Shown here piece by piece: positions 1 to 12,812 of a stretch of DNA of 64,000 nucleotides (its first letter is position 1; every line of letters begins with the position of its first letter). A program made the translations under genes and the position numbers. The notes below the pieces were generated by a model. It did not search any database. It had not been told where the DNA came from and saw only the letters and a list, made by a program, of their open reading frames with translations. Location of the stretch: positions 14,419,243-14,483,242 of the forward strand of contig NC_045436.1 of NCBI RefSeq assembly GCF_002776525.5, read 5' to 3'. The DNA is from Piliocolobus tephrosceles. Taxonomy: Eukaryota > Chordata > Mammalia > Primates > Cercopithecidae.

Positions 1-2490
1 CAACAGTTACACAATTGAGCAACTATTTTCCACTTCTCATGTTTTTAGTATGTTCTTTCTTCAGTTATTTTTACAGTTCATAGAAGCATTAATGGCTTAG
101 AAATAGTGCAAACTGGGCTTATATTACTGCCTATGCATTGCATGATTATGATGAAGCCCAAAAACCTTTGCGGATGTGTAAACTTGTCTTGCAGGTCTCC
201 CCACTGCCCCTTCCTGGTGCTTAAAAGAAAATCATCTTATTTCTCTCTCGCTTAGGGAGAAATTCATCTGAAGAACTTGCTGGCTCTTGGGTTGCTTATC
301 CTAAGCTTGCTTTGTTTTATATGGTATTTGATGCTTAAGACATATACATGAATTGAATCTTAACTTATTTGGTTTTCTGAGTTCAGTTAACTTGTTTAGA
401 CAAAACAATTGAAGAAAGAAATTGCCTAATAGATAGATGAGATTTATGAATGAAATGCTGGTAGCTAGCATTTTATTTTTTATTCTGCACTAGCCAAACA
501 TGTCAAGATTCTCATGAAGGTTGAATTTATTTATTTTATCATTTGTATACTTCTTGGTGCAATAGAATGCTAAAAGAACTATATTGTCAATTTGCTATAT
601 TTATCTGGAATACTTAATTAATGTAAATAGCTTATGAACTCTGGGTCTCTATGAGAAGATACATTCATATGTTTAAATTGGACTATGTTTTGAGAGACTA
701 TAAAGAGCTAGGATACCATGGCATGGAAAATTAACCAAGGAAATGGGGAAATAATAAATATTAATATATGGTTTTGCAGTAAAATAATAAGATAAAGCCT
801 TAGTAAGCATTTCCCCACAAAATAATGCAATGTGCGGGGCAATGTCTGCTAGAGATGAGCGGGTAAACTGACTCTCAGCTTTCTTACAAATGGGGAAGCA
901 AACAAAATCAGTTACACAATACTTAATGTCCATAGAAGAAAGGCAAGCCACTTTTTCAGGAGAAGTACATCTATTTCTGGTTTTTATACCCGAAGAGAAT
1001 TTTCCCCAAGGGTCTTTTTAAAGTATATGCTGTGATATGGCACGAATTCACTTCCAAAAAACACCCCTTGGAGTGGTATTTTCAGATTTCACAGCACAGC
1101 TCGCATAATGGTCTTTCACTTCTGATGCTGGTAAAACACCAGAGTGCAGTTCGTCGAAAGCTGCTCTGCTGAGGGCACCTGGGGGACCTTGTTCTCAGGA
1201 CCACCGTTCTTCCTGGGTTCACGAGTAGCACAGCATCAGTTTTGCTCATTCACTTTGTGCTCCATTTTTGTAGTGAGACATCTGCTTCTGAAACCATTTT
1301 TGATCATTTAAAGCTATTGTCAATACAGTATCACATAACCATTGCTCGTTTTAGGATTATTCAACAAATACTAAAGGTTTTTTTCTTTTTTCTTTTTTTT
1401 TTTATTGTTGGTTTGTTTTTTCTCTACAAATATTTGAGACAAGCCTTGTCTGACTGTTCACTAAACAGCTACCAAAAGTAAGGTGTAATTAAGATTTGAT
1501 TTTTTTCCACTCCGGACCTAATTGTTGATTTTGATTTCAGTAAGATTTGTTGTTTTTCTACTCTAGACATAATTGTTGGTTTCTAATAAAGACGATTTCC
1601 CCCTCCTCCCCCCATGAGGTTCATCAGGAATCTGGAACTGTCTACCATAGTGAACTGATTTAACCCTTCAAGTATATGCTAATGATGTAACAAACACTCT
1701 GGAAATGTGTTATGCCTGGAGGGTTGTCTTCCTTACTCTGTGAGATGGTGGCTGAGAAGGTCGTTGGGTGACCTTCCTCTATGCAGTTGTCCATGTTCTA
1801 GAGTGACAGAGGCTCTCTCTCTCTTCCAAATGGTGTTGGGGGCTGTACTCACCCTACCCAGCTGGAAAGGGAGCAGAAAAGAGGTTTGCACTGGAGTTTT
1901 GTGGCTTGGCCTGAGAGTGGTGATCATCACTTTTATAACCACTCTACTTATTGAACCTTGGTCAAATATACAGTCAAATACATGGCCAAGATCTAATGGT
2001 AACCCAAGCTAGGAAGCATAGATTTGATGGGATAACCATTAATTAGTGAAAAATTCACACCATTGAAAGGGGACCTTGAATGTTGGATGTATAGCTAGCC
2101 TGCTTTAGCTAAACTAAGCGCATCACTCACAAGGGCAACATCATGCAAATGCTCATAGAATAGACTCAGAAGTCTGACAGAAAAAATATATATAAGGCAA
2201 ATTAAACAGCAATTATATAATTCTCAAAATAAAAAGCACGTGGCACCTGAAAAGATGTCAATGGATGTGATCTATCCCTTAATAGTTCATGTTTTAGAAA
2301 GTTAATTTGGCAGTATTTAAGCATTAACCTGTGCTTCAGGAATGGATTCAAATGAACCGTTTTGTCAAAGACATCTACACACAAATTTCATACCGCTTTA
2401 AAATTACTTACAGTCTATTCAGAAATTTCCGTAGGAAACCGATATACTCTGCTGATACTAAGTGGCATTGACTTTAAAACTAACACTGTT
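1..2490. other. unassigned AT-rich sequence, no gene seen
   Basis: No repeat family, RNA gene or convincing exon is recognised here. All open frames are short (about 100 codons or fewer) and overlap on both strands, as expected by chance. A T-rich run lies near 1380-1403. Confidence 0.5.
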
Positions 2491-2494
2491 TCAT

Positions 2495-2765
2495 AAGTTC
2501 ATTCATTCATTGAGCAAATATTTTTTGAGCATTTTCTTTTCTTTTTTTTCTTTTTTGAGATACAGTACCGCTCTGTCGCCCAGCCTGGAGTGCAGTGGCA
2601 CAATCTCAGCTCAGTGCAACCTCCACCTCCCGGGTTCATGTGATGTTTTTTGAGCATTTTCTATGTTCCAATTTCTAACTAGGACTTTAAAAACCAGTAA
2701 AGGGCAAAATGTCCCTGGACCAAAGAGCTTGTGGTATAATAGGGAGATAGACAAATATAGAAAAA
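2495..2765 (+). repeat. L2 LINE 3' fragment, split by an Alu
   Basis: The text before the Alu (repeated cattcatt units, then gagcaaatattttttgagc) and after it (tctatgttcc, then an agagcttgtgg-like stretch and a gggagatagacaa stretch) follows the familiar 3' end of the L2 LINE in sense orientation. A truncated Alu at 2538-2645 splits it, so the L2 is the older element. Assigned from memory of the consensus; no alignment was run. Confidence 0.6.
2538..2645 (-). mobile_element. 5'-truncated Alu (about 108 bp)
   Basis: A T-rich tail is followed by the antisense right arm of Alu (gagatacagtaccgctctgt, then cccagcctggagtgcagtgg), ending abruptly at gggttcatgtgatg. A perfect 17-bp target-site duplication, ttttttgagcattttct, lies at 2521-2537 and 2646-2662. 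This shows that the short form is a genuine truncated insertion and not a later deletion. Confidence 0.92.
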
Positions 2766-2769
2766 CGAT

Positions 2770-4345
2770 TTGATCAAATCAAATTTCTGGCTTTTTTTTT
2801 CCTTCCTGTAGGACACTCAGAAAAAAAAAATGAAATTCTGAGAATTGTTTTTTCAACTTCTTTTCTACTCCATCCATAATTATGCACCATTACGAGCATA
2901 ATGAAACTCAAATTTGAGTCCAAGGAATTATTACCTTCATTTGCCTACTGAGGAGAACTATCAAGACTCTTAATCACATGGAGTAACTCATTCAGCAAAT
3001 GAGGCTGGGTTGCTGATGATGGAATGAGGGAGTTGGAGGGATTAGAAATGACATATCCAGAATAGACAATGGAATCAGTGACAGACCTCTACTAGTGGCA
3101 GCAACCTGTGCCTCACTCCTGCACAAATCCAAAAGGGTTTTTGAGGCATTTGATGGCATGTGCCTGTGAAAGAAGTAGATATTCTGTCTTGGGAGCTTAG
3201 AAAAGGCAAGTGGCACTGTTCTAGTAGCCTAAAGGCAAGCACACATTTAAATAGTGGTAGGGGTAGAAGGCACGGGACGATGAGTAACGAGCAGCTCAGA
3301 AATGGCCACTTCAAAGATCAAAGTTCATATGCCCACAGTTTCTGAAATAAATTATGCCATTTGGAATCATCTTACACCCCTAAGAACAAGAATATTCCTA
3401 CCAAAATCATTTAGAAGAAGTTTTCTCTGACAGCTCACCCTGTTAAAGGTCATCATGAGATTTTACCATTTGGAAAAATAAAAATACAATGTCCTCTGAC
3501 TATGAGTCTAAATTAATACAAATCCAGTACACAAGTGAACAGGCCATTATAATACAGTGCAAGGAGTGCTATGAGTCAGGACCCTGCGAGATTATACAGG
3601 AGTGTCATTCAACCTTATTCTTAAACAATGGCAGGTATCAGGTGCCAATTTTTGAAAATAAATGTATGTGTCTGTTCCAAAATAGGGAAACATGAGTGTA
3701 ATTACATAGTGAATTTTTGTAAAGCTAAGTGTACTTAATTTAAATCAGTTATTCTGAGTTTATGTCCTTCCTACTGTTTTAAAATTAAAACATTTCTTAC
3801 TTTACAGAATTTGGGTAACATTCCTGTTGAGTCCTTTTTTTTTTTTTTTTGAAAAAGAAAAAAACTCTTTCAAATGAAAATAAATCAATATTATTATGCA
3901 TAAATGTTCCAAAAAGACCCCTTGCATCTTATATTTATAAAAGAAAGCCATGAAAGAAGCTTTATTTTAGAGAAAAAAAACTGCATGAGTAACATGGATT
4001 TATAACAGTTATGTGATTTGAATATTTAATGTATTGGGCTAAGATAGGTGGAACTGTCCATTCCTGTCAGTATTAGTATTTTACAGATGTCGCTGGTACT
4101 AAGGTTTTTCTGTTATTGAATCAGAAAACCTCATCCCATGGATAATGTTTATATAAGCACTGACAAATTATTACACTGTAATTCTCAAATCTGTATATCG
4201 TTTCTTTGGCTAGGTAAACTTACCTTTTCTTTTGAATGCAATATTTGTTCCTTAAAATATTAATGTTGTACGATTAAATCTTGCTGGTTCAGGAATCAAT
4301 AAATGTCTTTAAATGTAATTCTACATATCTCTTCTCCAAAAATTA
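2770..4345. other. unassigned sequence, no gene seen
   Basis: AT-rich with homopolymer runs (for example 16 or more T near 3834-3850). A 68-codon open frame at 3489-3695 has several Cys codons. It has no recognisable domain or splice context and I treat it as chance. Confidence 0.45.
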
Positions 4346-4352
4346 GGCTGAG

Positions 4353-4354
<2 letters not shown>

Positions 4355-4422
<68 letters not shown>
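4355..4422. repeat. compound microsatellite (TA)n(CA)n(TA)n
   Basis: About 8 TA units, then about 16 CA units, then about 10 TA units. It occupies the place of the A-tail of the adjoining minus-strand Alu, inside its target-site duplication, so it most likely grew from that tail. Confidence 0.95.
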
Positions 4423-4423
<1 letters not shown>

Positions 4424-4703
4424 TTTGACAGAGTCTTGCTCTGTCACTCAGGCTGGAGTGCAGTGGTGTGATCTCTACTCACTGCAACCTCTGCCTCCTG
4501 GATTCAAGCAATTCTTCTGCCTCAGCCTCCCGAGAAGCTGGGACTGCAGGCACACACCCCCTGTGCCCAGCTAATTTTCTGTATTTTAATAGAGACAGGA
4601 TTTCACAGTGTTGCCCAGGTTGGTCTCGAACTCCTGAGCTCAGACAATCCACTCACCTCGGCCTCCCAAAGCGCTAGGATTACAAGCTTGAGCCACTATG
4701 CCT
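4423..4703 (-). mobile_element. Alu, full length, antisense
   Basis: Both antisense arms are present, from gacagagtcttgctctgtca to gagccactatgcc. The target-site duplication is about 12 bp, ggctgagattat, at 4347-4358 and 4704-4715. Moderate divergence suggests an AluS or older copy. Confidence 0.95.
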
Positions 4704-4974
4704 GGCTGAGATTATGCATTTTTAAATTTTTATTTTCATTTAAATTTTCACTTAGAAGAAAACTTCAATCGTTTACCCTGCTTCCCAAATCTAATCCACT
4801 GACTATGACTGAAGAACAGAGAGTGCCTGTGTTTCAGGCCTACTTCTCTGTTGCAAATCCTTCTGATGATCACCTGTGTTCCCAACAGTGACTTCCTAAT
4901 CAGCTCTGCCATTTCTGAATGATACATTATTATTTATGAAGACCTCAATGGCTCTAAAGTCTATTCCTCAAATG

Positions 4975-5110
4975 CATGTATTTATATATTTTTGAAATAT
5001 GTACTGACAATGAAATATGTACCTTGTTTTAGATACTGAGTTAAACAACAACAACAACAAGTGCATGACTTCATGAAGCTTACATTTTAGCATGGTAATA
5101 TGGCATTTAA
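4975..5110 (+). repeat. L2 LINE fragment
   Basis: The order of short matches (tatgtaccttgttttagata, then an ACA/CAA stretch, then a catgaagcttacattttag-like block) follows the L2 3' region in sense orientation. A (CAA)5 run interrupts it near 5046-5060. Memory-based assignment. Confidence 0.55.
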
Positions 5111-5123
5111 AATGAGTATGTAA

Positions 5124-5430
5124 GCTGGGTACAGTGGCTCATGCCTTTAATCCCAATACTTTGGGAGGCCAAGGGTGGTGGATTTCTTAAGCCCAGGAGT
5201 TTGAGACCAGATGCATAATGTGGCAAAACCTGGTCTTACAAAATATAGAAACATTAGCTGCGTGTAGTGTCATGAGCCTGTAGTCCCAGCTACTTGGGAG
5301 GCTAAGGTGGGAGGACCACCTGAGCCCAGGGAGCTTGAGGCTGCAGCGAACCATGATCATGCCATTGCACTCAGCATGGGTGACTGAGGGAGACCCTGTC
5401 TCAAATAAATAAATAAATGAATGAATAAAA
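5124..5430 (+). mobile_element. Alu, old (AluJ-like), sense
   Basis: Complete dimer, starting gctgggtacagtggctcatg and ending in an A-rich tail degenerated to (AAAT)n and (GAAT)n. The target-site duplication gagtatgtaa is at 5114-5123 and 5431-5440. Many differences from the Alu consensus indicate an old copy. Confidence 0.93.
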
Positions 5431-5579
5431 GAGTATGTAAATATGTAGTGTGTTAGATGATGTGTATTTCAAAGAAAACTAATGAAGAATAGGTTGCATA
5501 TGAGGAAATGTCACGGAGATGGTACTGCTTTACATAAAAGGGGTAATTGAGGGCTTTGTAGCATTCATATTTGAGAAGA

Positions 5580-6260
5580 CACTCTTACAGCTCCACCTGA
5601 TTCTTCTTGCCTGATGCTCAGCAAAAGCCAATACAGGGAGACAGCAGTTGCTGTAGCAGAGAAAAAGTTTTAATAATAAAGAGCAGCTTGGCAAGGAGAT
5701 GGGAGATATTTCTCAAAGCCACCTCCCCAAAATTTTGCAGGTTAGAGTTGTTAATGATGACTTGGTCAGCAGGAGGCTAGGGAGTGGGTACTGTTTATTT
5801 GTTGGGTAAGGGATAATGTCACAGGGGTGCTGGAACTTTTTTTTTTTTTTTTCCACTGAGTCAGTTCCTGGATGGAGGTCACAGAACCATTGATTCAATT
5901 TCTTGGTATGGGTCACTAAGCCAAGTGGTATCAGTTGGTTCAGTAGAATGCAAAATTTGAAAAATATGTCAAAAATGAGTCTTAGATTTCACGATGGTGA
6001 CGTTATCTATAGGAACAATTTAGAGAGTTACAGGTCTTGTGATCACTGGTTATGTGACTCCTGAACAGTAAGCAATTTTGGAAAGGCAAGCCAGGGGAAC
6101 AACGAGTGGTTATCTTTAAACCATGCCTACATCTTAGCAGCACTCAGGCCTCTACCACAATTCTAACCTTGTGGCTTTTCATTTGAGTTATGAAGGTGGT
6201 TTCAAGACCTGAAAGAAGTGAAGAGGAAAGACATGTTTATGCATCGCCCCAAATATACTC
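5580..6260. mobile_element. probable LTR-retroelement remnant
   Basis: The stretch reading through cagcttggcaaggagatggg, the block near ctgagtcagttcctggatgg and on to gtgactcctgaacagtaagc resembles medium-reiterated ERV-derived sequence that I recognise only in outline. No LTR ends, primer-binding site or open frame could be placed. A 16-T run lies near 5837-5852. Family and strand are not assigned. Confidence 0.35.
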
Positions 6261-6889
6261 TGCCATAGTTTCCTGCTTAAAGCATCTGATAACCCTTGAG
6301 AAAGATTGCCTAGTGAGGAAAGCAAAATAGCTCAGAGCAGTCTGTACTATGTGAAGTAGCCAAAATTTATCAGGACTAGGGAGACTTGAGCATTCAGTCA
6401 TGCCCCCAATACCTGCTCATGCCTGGGGCAATTGTATAAAGACATTTTGTTCTTTTTCTTCCCTGTAGTTTTCTGATTAGCTGACTCATCCATTACGTTC
6501 ATGTTCCCGGAATTTATGTTACAAACAACAATGTGTAGCCAATCAATATCTTATATTATTTTAATGTTAATTCATAGTGAATAATTTAGAAACTGCCTCC
6601 TTTTTTTCTTTAAAAACCCACTTGTAACTGCTGCTAATAGGGCATATTTAGGACAATTTGAATCTATGTCTCCAGCACTACAGTCCTCACATTTGGTTGA
6701 AATAAATTATACTTATATTAATTTTACTTCCTTTTTTTTATTTTGGTTGACAATGGTATCAACCACATTTTTATACAAAACAGAGATGAGGTTTTCATCT
6801 TTGTTGGAGAGAATCATTGAGCACAACCATTGCCCTTCATGGCTGTGTCTGGGTCATAATGACTCTGCATATAGCATTATCTGAGGATA

Positions 6890-7960
6890 TACAGAGGACT
6901 TTTCTCCTGACCTGGCATTCCATTCAATATTACTTCAGACACATGACCAGTGTAATGGCATGGGAAATGTAATAATATGTTTATAAACAAAGTATTCACA
7001 GTCTTCTATTTTGTACCATATAACCCAGAGGCAGCTCACCTAGTAGAACAGAACCAGACTCTTAAAAGCTCACCTATGGTGCTACATTAGGTTTAAGATT
7101 CTATCCTTCAGGGTGTAATATCATCATTAATCCATTAGTCATCTATGGTGCTGTGCCTTACGAATTGTCATACATCAATCTAAGAACCAAAGCCTAGAAG
7201 TAGGATTGGTTCCTTCCACATCATTCTTAGTGGACAGTCATGAACTTTTGGTTGATGATTGTGCAACTTTAAGCTTTGTCAGGTTAGAAGTCATTTTTCC
7301 TGGGGTAACATATCTATCAGGAGATATAATAGGTACTACACTAACCTGAAAGCAGCTGGTACTATGCATTTCGATGTCTTAAACCAGTGGATTAATCCAT
7401 CAAAAGGGAATTACTGTACTTGGAGTAATTGACCCTTACATATCCAAATTTTGTTGAGCTGGAAGCCTACAAAATGAGGGAAGAGACTCTTCATAAGAAG
7501 AAAATAAAAATTACTAATAAGAAATTAAGTAGAGGGCCTTAGAGGGAGCCCTTGTAAGCTAAAGGCATTGGATCCTAAGGTTAATTAGCTTGCAGCAAAC
7601 ATACCTTTAGGAGCTAGGATTTCTGTTACACAATGGGGCATGGAGGAATATGTTCAAACCTCAAGGGATTGTTGAAGGTATCTTTTGAGGCATTCATGTT
7701 CCATAAGAGTTATGACCCTACAGATTTTTTGAAAACTTGTCAGGCATACAAATTAGACCGTACACACATTTCTGGATGAAAATCAGGGGAATCTGGAATA
7801 AGAAGTTGGAGGAGGTAGACAAAGATTAATTGTGGCCCCAGGAGTAGCTATAGTCCCAGGAATTGTAGTGGCCTCATTTTTATTGACTTGTATTTCCTCT
7901 TAAGTTAGAAGAATTGAGGGAATCTTAGGATAAAATGTAAGAGAATGTATGTGTATCATG
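6890..7960 (+). mobile_element. possible decayed ERV interior with dUTPase-like trace
   Basis: A segment at about 7340-7440 contains the order gcagctggtactatgca and then a ggagtaattgaccc stretch. This resembles the dUTPase region of ERV-L-type elements in sense orientation. The frame is broken throughout, with no intact domain, and no flanking LTRs were identified. Presented as a weak homology call only. Non-viral origin is possible. Confidence 0.3.
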
Positions 7961-8369
7961 GGTGGCAATACAAGATTCAATGCATGTATTGACCCAAATT
8001 GTTTAGACATGATTTTCTGTTCAGTGGAATGAATGAACTTAGGAAATGTAAGGGTGTTGCATTTCTGTGGGTTGAAATTTCAACAATGAGAGACATAAAG
8101 GAACTATCAACTAAATTATTTTCTATCTTTCCTCTGAGAGACTGCCTTAAGATGCAATGTATCCATATAACCTCTTCTAAGACATATTGCACAGAAGAGC
8201 AGTCAGCTGTGTTTTTCAGTAAATCTGTCACCAGTTCAGTCACACATCACATTGTATTTGTATTTCATCCTTCCTTGACCTAATTATCTTTTCCCCATAC
8301 TCTTGCTTTCTTGAGAGAGCAACAACCAAGAAATATTTGGTTGTAAAATATTCTGGTGGGCTCAGTTTT

Positions 8370-9320
8370 CTAGCTAACCCACAAGAAGATTGCTCAAGGC
8401 TGTGGAACAGCGAGTACAAAAGCCCTGAGTTGGCAGAATATTCAAGGAGCAGCAAGTAGTCCTTTGTGTCTGGAGGTTAATTAATGAATAGAAAAATGTT
8501 TAGAAATGAGTTGAGAAGGTAACCAGACACTTGGGCATATGAACCTAATTTGGTCTTTGTAAGGACTTTATCCTTTTTTTTCTTGAAGAAATCAGGCGGA
8601 TGGTTTTGAAGACAAAGTAACATTTTCTTCTTATGTATTAAGAGGCTTTTCCTGGAAATCATATACAGAATAGACTGGAGGGAAGACAAGGTGAGATGGA
8701 ATTTAGGAACTCAGATGGAATTTAGGTGGAATAATAGTTGCTGGGACAAAAATTGTATTGGTGAAGGTAGTGATAATTGATCAAATTCTGAATAAATGTT
8801 GAGGGTAGAACTGACAAAATTTACTACTGGGTTGGATTTGACATGTGAGAAAAAAATGGTCTAAAGTATAATAATCAGAAGAATAGAGTTTCCATTACTG
8901 AGATGGGGAGACAGTTTTAGGAATACATTTAGGGGAAGGTGAGGTTGTTTGGGACATTTTAAATTTAAGATGTCTAAGATATTTGTGCATCTGTACACAC
9001 AGAGAGTGAGCATAGCCCCAAATCCCCAAAATTAGAAATCCACAATTGATAGTGAGTAGCATGTTAATATTATTTAAAGTCTACAGGAGATCACTTTGGT
9101 TGATACCAGAGAAAGGTTGCATGGATGGAGCTGAGGATATCTTAAGTTTAAAGGATGAAGGAACAAAGAAGCCTGAGAGGCAGCAGCAGAGAGGTATTAG
9201 GAGAATGAGGGTGTGGTGTCCCAGGAGCTAAGTGAAGGGAGTGTTTCCAGAAAGAGAGAATAATCAGCTGTGCCACGACATGGTGAGTTTCCATGTGGCA
9301 ACCTGGAGGCTATCCATCAC
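8370..9320 (+). repeat. ancient interspersed repeat, family not assigned
   Basis: The order of matches (aaaagccctgagttggca, ggtctttgtaaggacttt, then an actgagatgggga-like stretch, a gggacattttaaatttaaga stretch and finally gtgtggtgtcccaggagc followed by an aatcagctgtgcc stretch) follows a widespread old mammalian repeat in sense orientation. I recognise the text but cannot name the family reliably. Confidence 0.4.
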
Positions 9321-9329
9321 AGGACAACC

Positions 9330-11265
9330 ATTGTTATAAGGAAAGAAAAGAGGATGTGTTTAATTCCTCTTCAGATTAAGCCCCCTTTCCCTCCTGATGC
9401 TTTCCTCTGACTTCACTACTGCCTTTCAGTTTTTACTAGTGTGAAGGTAGAGCAGTTTGAGATACTGAACTGTCATTCCATCATCCCTAAGACCACCACT
9501 CTAATTCCCTGACCCAGGGCCTTTCTCCATATCTCTTGTCATCATCAGAGAAATTTCTGTAATTATGTCTTCAGGAGGAATGTACACATATGGAAAAAAG
9601 AAGTGAAGTCTTTTCTTTATATTCCAAAATAAGTCATTGGAAGCTTATGATGACAGTGTTAGAGAAAAGAGTCTTTGAAATCTCTTTAAAGATAAGGAAC
9701 TAAAGTCTAGGGGAATAAGAGCCTTAAGTTTAGACTATAAATGACAGAATAGGGAAGACTGCATGGTGCTGAGGGAAATTCTTTCAACTCTAAGAGACAT
9801 AAATTCAGCAAGGTTATGGGAAGACGAGGAGACCTAGAGGGACATGATGAGATTTTAAATGCTGGTTTCTTGTGTAGCGTCTTTTTGGCAAGCACCTTCC
9901 TCTCACCACTGTCCCAGACCTTGCTTAGTGGAAACCATAAAAATGGTAATGGAATCCACAGTAATTTTGTGAGCCCCAAAGCAAAAGACTCTGTGGCAAG
10001 CCCTATTATCATGATGATGCCTGATTGGTAGGTTAGCAGTGAGGTTAAGTCTTTAGACAGAGGGGGCTGACTCAAAGAGTTTCCTTAAGGACTGCGTGGT
10101 AACAAGTATAGCCAAGTGTTACTCAGTCCCTGCAGAAATGCTGTGTGAGCCCAACAGATAGGCAGAGGTCTGTGGTCCTAGTGAAAAAGATGCTGAGTAC
10201 ATGGTCCTTGTAACAGGAGGCCATGTGGATCGCAGCACACATCCTCACACTCCTCTCATCCAACTTAGCAGATGTTAGTGAACGACAATGGCCGCAATCA
10301 GGCGGAAGCAGTATCCTTGGCGAGCTCAGCTGCTCTATGCTTGTGACCACTAAGAATAGATGAGGTGATATGGGACAGATACACCTTCATTGCTGTCAAG
10401 ACATTAGTGAAGTTCCTAAAAATTTAGATCACTTTCGAGGTAGGGAATGACGAGAATTGAGCTGACCACATTTTAATCTAGAAGGAGCATCATTATTGTC
10501 AAATGCAAGTTGGTACTCTGCTCACAACAAAAATAGGACACATAAATAAGTTACATTTACCCTTGAAGAAAGACAGTTCTCTCATTGCACAATTGACTTT
10601 CATAAACTGAAAGTTTAAACTTATGTCACTGAAGATACACTATTCCCCAAGGACATACCCTTCCTTCACTCTGTGAGGTGGGATAGCAAGTTTGGTCAAA
10701 ATCATTAACCCACAATTTCAACTATTATTTGTGACATAATAGAAAAAAGTAGATGGCTCCACAGAGTAACTAACAGATGCTTGTGAAAATGTATGAGAAC
10801 ATTTTGAGCCGCACATTCCCATTCTCTGAACAGTAGGGAGTAGAATAAATGGCAGCCTTTTTTACTCTATGTAATTTACATTGAAAAGAATAATGAAGAG
10901 ACTATGAATAATACATTTAAAACAATGACCAAAATAAACGACAGCTTCTCAAACCATGAGTCTACCAAAGTAGCCCCCTTTTTATTGGTTACTTATTTCT
11001 CCCATGCAGTAATACTATAATATCTATATTATAAGATCATTTTGGATTATTCAGGCAGGTGTTTTAGGAAATGGAATTAATAAAATTGGTCTTACGGTTC
11101 AAGCATTTTATTTTCTCATTTCTTAATGTGTATAGAATAAGACATGTTTACCCTAATAACAATATTTTCTGGTAAAAAAAAAAATATTGGCAGGTAAATC
11201 TACAAAACAAAACAAAACTCAAAGCTCGGCCATTATGTTTTATATGCAAACAAACCTGAGTTAAA
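9330..11265. other. unassigned sequence, no gene seen
   Basis: Open frames such as 9707-10075 (minus, 122 codons) and 10123-10350 (minus, 75 codons) show no domain, no signal of splicing and no recognisable homology. Nothing else stands out. Confidence 0.45.
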
Positions 11266-11271
11266 CAGAGA

Positions 11272-11455
11272 GGCATCTTGGCACAGGAAAAATTGATGGA
11301 CCTTGATGTCAGTTAGACCTACATGTTCAGTATGAGATCTGTGACAACGGCTTCACATCCCTGAACTTCAATTTCTCCATCTGTTAAAAGGGATAAAAAT
11401 TACACTACATGTTATGAAGAGGATTATATGAGATTATATATGTAAAGATTTGTAT
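11272..11455 (+). repeat. MIR SINE, sense
   Basis: Core MIR word order is present: a cacatccctgaacttcaatt stretch, ttctccatctgttaaaaggg, ataaaaattacactac, then gaggattatatgagat. It is diverged as expected for a pre-primate SINE. Confidence 0.75.
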
Positions 11456-11989
11456 TATACACAGTTAATATTGGTATTTCTTGGAAAGCTAAAGGACTTT
11501 CTCAGTTAAAATAGGCACTGCCACTTATGCAAATAAAAGTTTAAAATCTACAAAATGTTATCAAACATAAGCAAATGTAAAAAGTAAAGACAAAGGAGAA
11601 AAATGATTACAAATGATTTTATTCTAACTCCTCAGATTTCAGCTTAAAATAATAGTTTTTGCTAAGAGTTGATAAATTTAATTACATAAAAACTTTAAAA
11701 AGCTTTTGCATATAAAACATCCTTAAAATTACAACATACTGAGACAAAATTGTAACCCATATGGTGGACAAGACAAGCTAATTTCAGCAGTTTGTAGAGG
11801 CATTCATAGACTATTTTTTTAAGGCTAACAACTATTTGAAAATGATGCAAAGGAGATGGATTTTCAGTTTACAATAAACAAATTCACATATGCAACAGAA
11901 ATAGAGAAGGAAAATTAAATATGTTATTTTTCTTCTACAGAAGAGCCTAAATTAAGAAATTTGATAGATTTCTTGTTTTTGAGAGTTTG

Positions 11990-12560
11990 GGTAAAGCTTC
12001 TCAACAAGCACTGTGGGTATGTAACTGGTGCAACCACTTGGAAAGCAGTAGACTTTCTAGTAGTCAAAAGTTAACGTGCATGTCCTCATTGGCCCAGCTA
12101 CTAAGCTAGAAGTTTCCCCCATGAGTATTCTTTCCAGCCTTCCAAGATGTATATACAAGAATGCTTTTCACATCTCAGTAACAGCGAAAGAATGGAAATG
12201 ACCTAAATAATTACCAATATAAAATTGGTGAAATAAAATGCTTTATGTACCTAGAATGAAGCTATCAGATGTAATGAGGATTTACCTCTATTGGTGATGG
12301 AAGATATCCAAAATATATTATTAAGTGAATAAAACACTACAAAAAGGGTTCATCTAGTACAACCATAATTGTGAAAATAAATGAGTGTTATATATATTAT
12401 TTATGCATACTAGATATATGCATTTTAATAGAAAGATAAAAAATTCTTTATAGAATTTAACTTCTTGAAAAGGGACTGGGACAGGGACAAAGCTTAATTT
12501 TTTCCAGTCTAAATAGTTTAGGTTTCAGCCATATGCCTGTGTTGTATTTATTTTAAAAAT
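11990..12560 (+). repeat. L1M LINE 3' fragment, sense
   Basis: Follows the C-terminal ORF2 and 3' end of old mammalian L1: cactgtgggtatgtaactgg, caaccacttggaaagcagta, then tcagtaacagcgaaagaatg, then atccaaaatatattattaag. Heavily decayed with no open frame. Confidence 0.7.
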
Positions 12561-12812
12561 AAGTTGATAAGCTTTAAAGAAATCAGGGTAGTTATTAATA
12601 CAGATCATTTGTTAAAGCAAACATCACTTGTTGAAATATTTTAATGATTTTATTTTCCATTGTGCTTCAGTAGTATTAAACAACTGGAAACATTCCAGAA
12701 TTGAGAAGGGCAATATTTGGTTTCAACTGGTTTCTCTGTAGTTTTTCTGCTCAGTGATATGGAAATCACTTCTACCTATGTTACAGAAACTTCATAACCT
12801 TGTTTTTTCTGT

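Noticed and set aside
3489..3695. 68-codon frame with several Cys codons
   Set aside because: No recognisable domain, splice site or promoter; its length is within chance expectation.
3834..3850. Long T runs as RNA polymerase III terminators
   Set aside because: No A-box/B-box gene precedes this run or the others outside Alu tails. They are simple homopolymers.
9707..10075. 122-codon minus-strand frame
   Set aside because: No domain, and another frame overlaps it on the opposite strand. No transcript features are visible.
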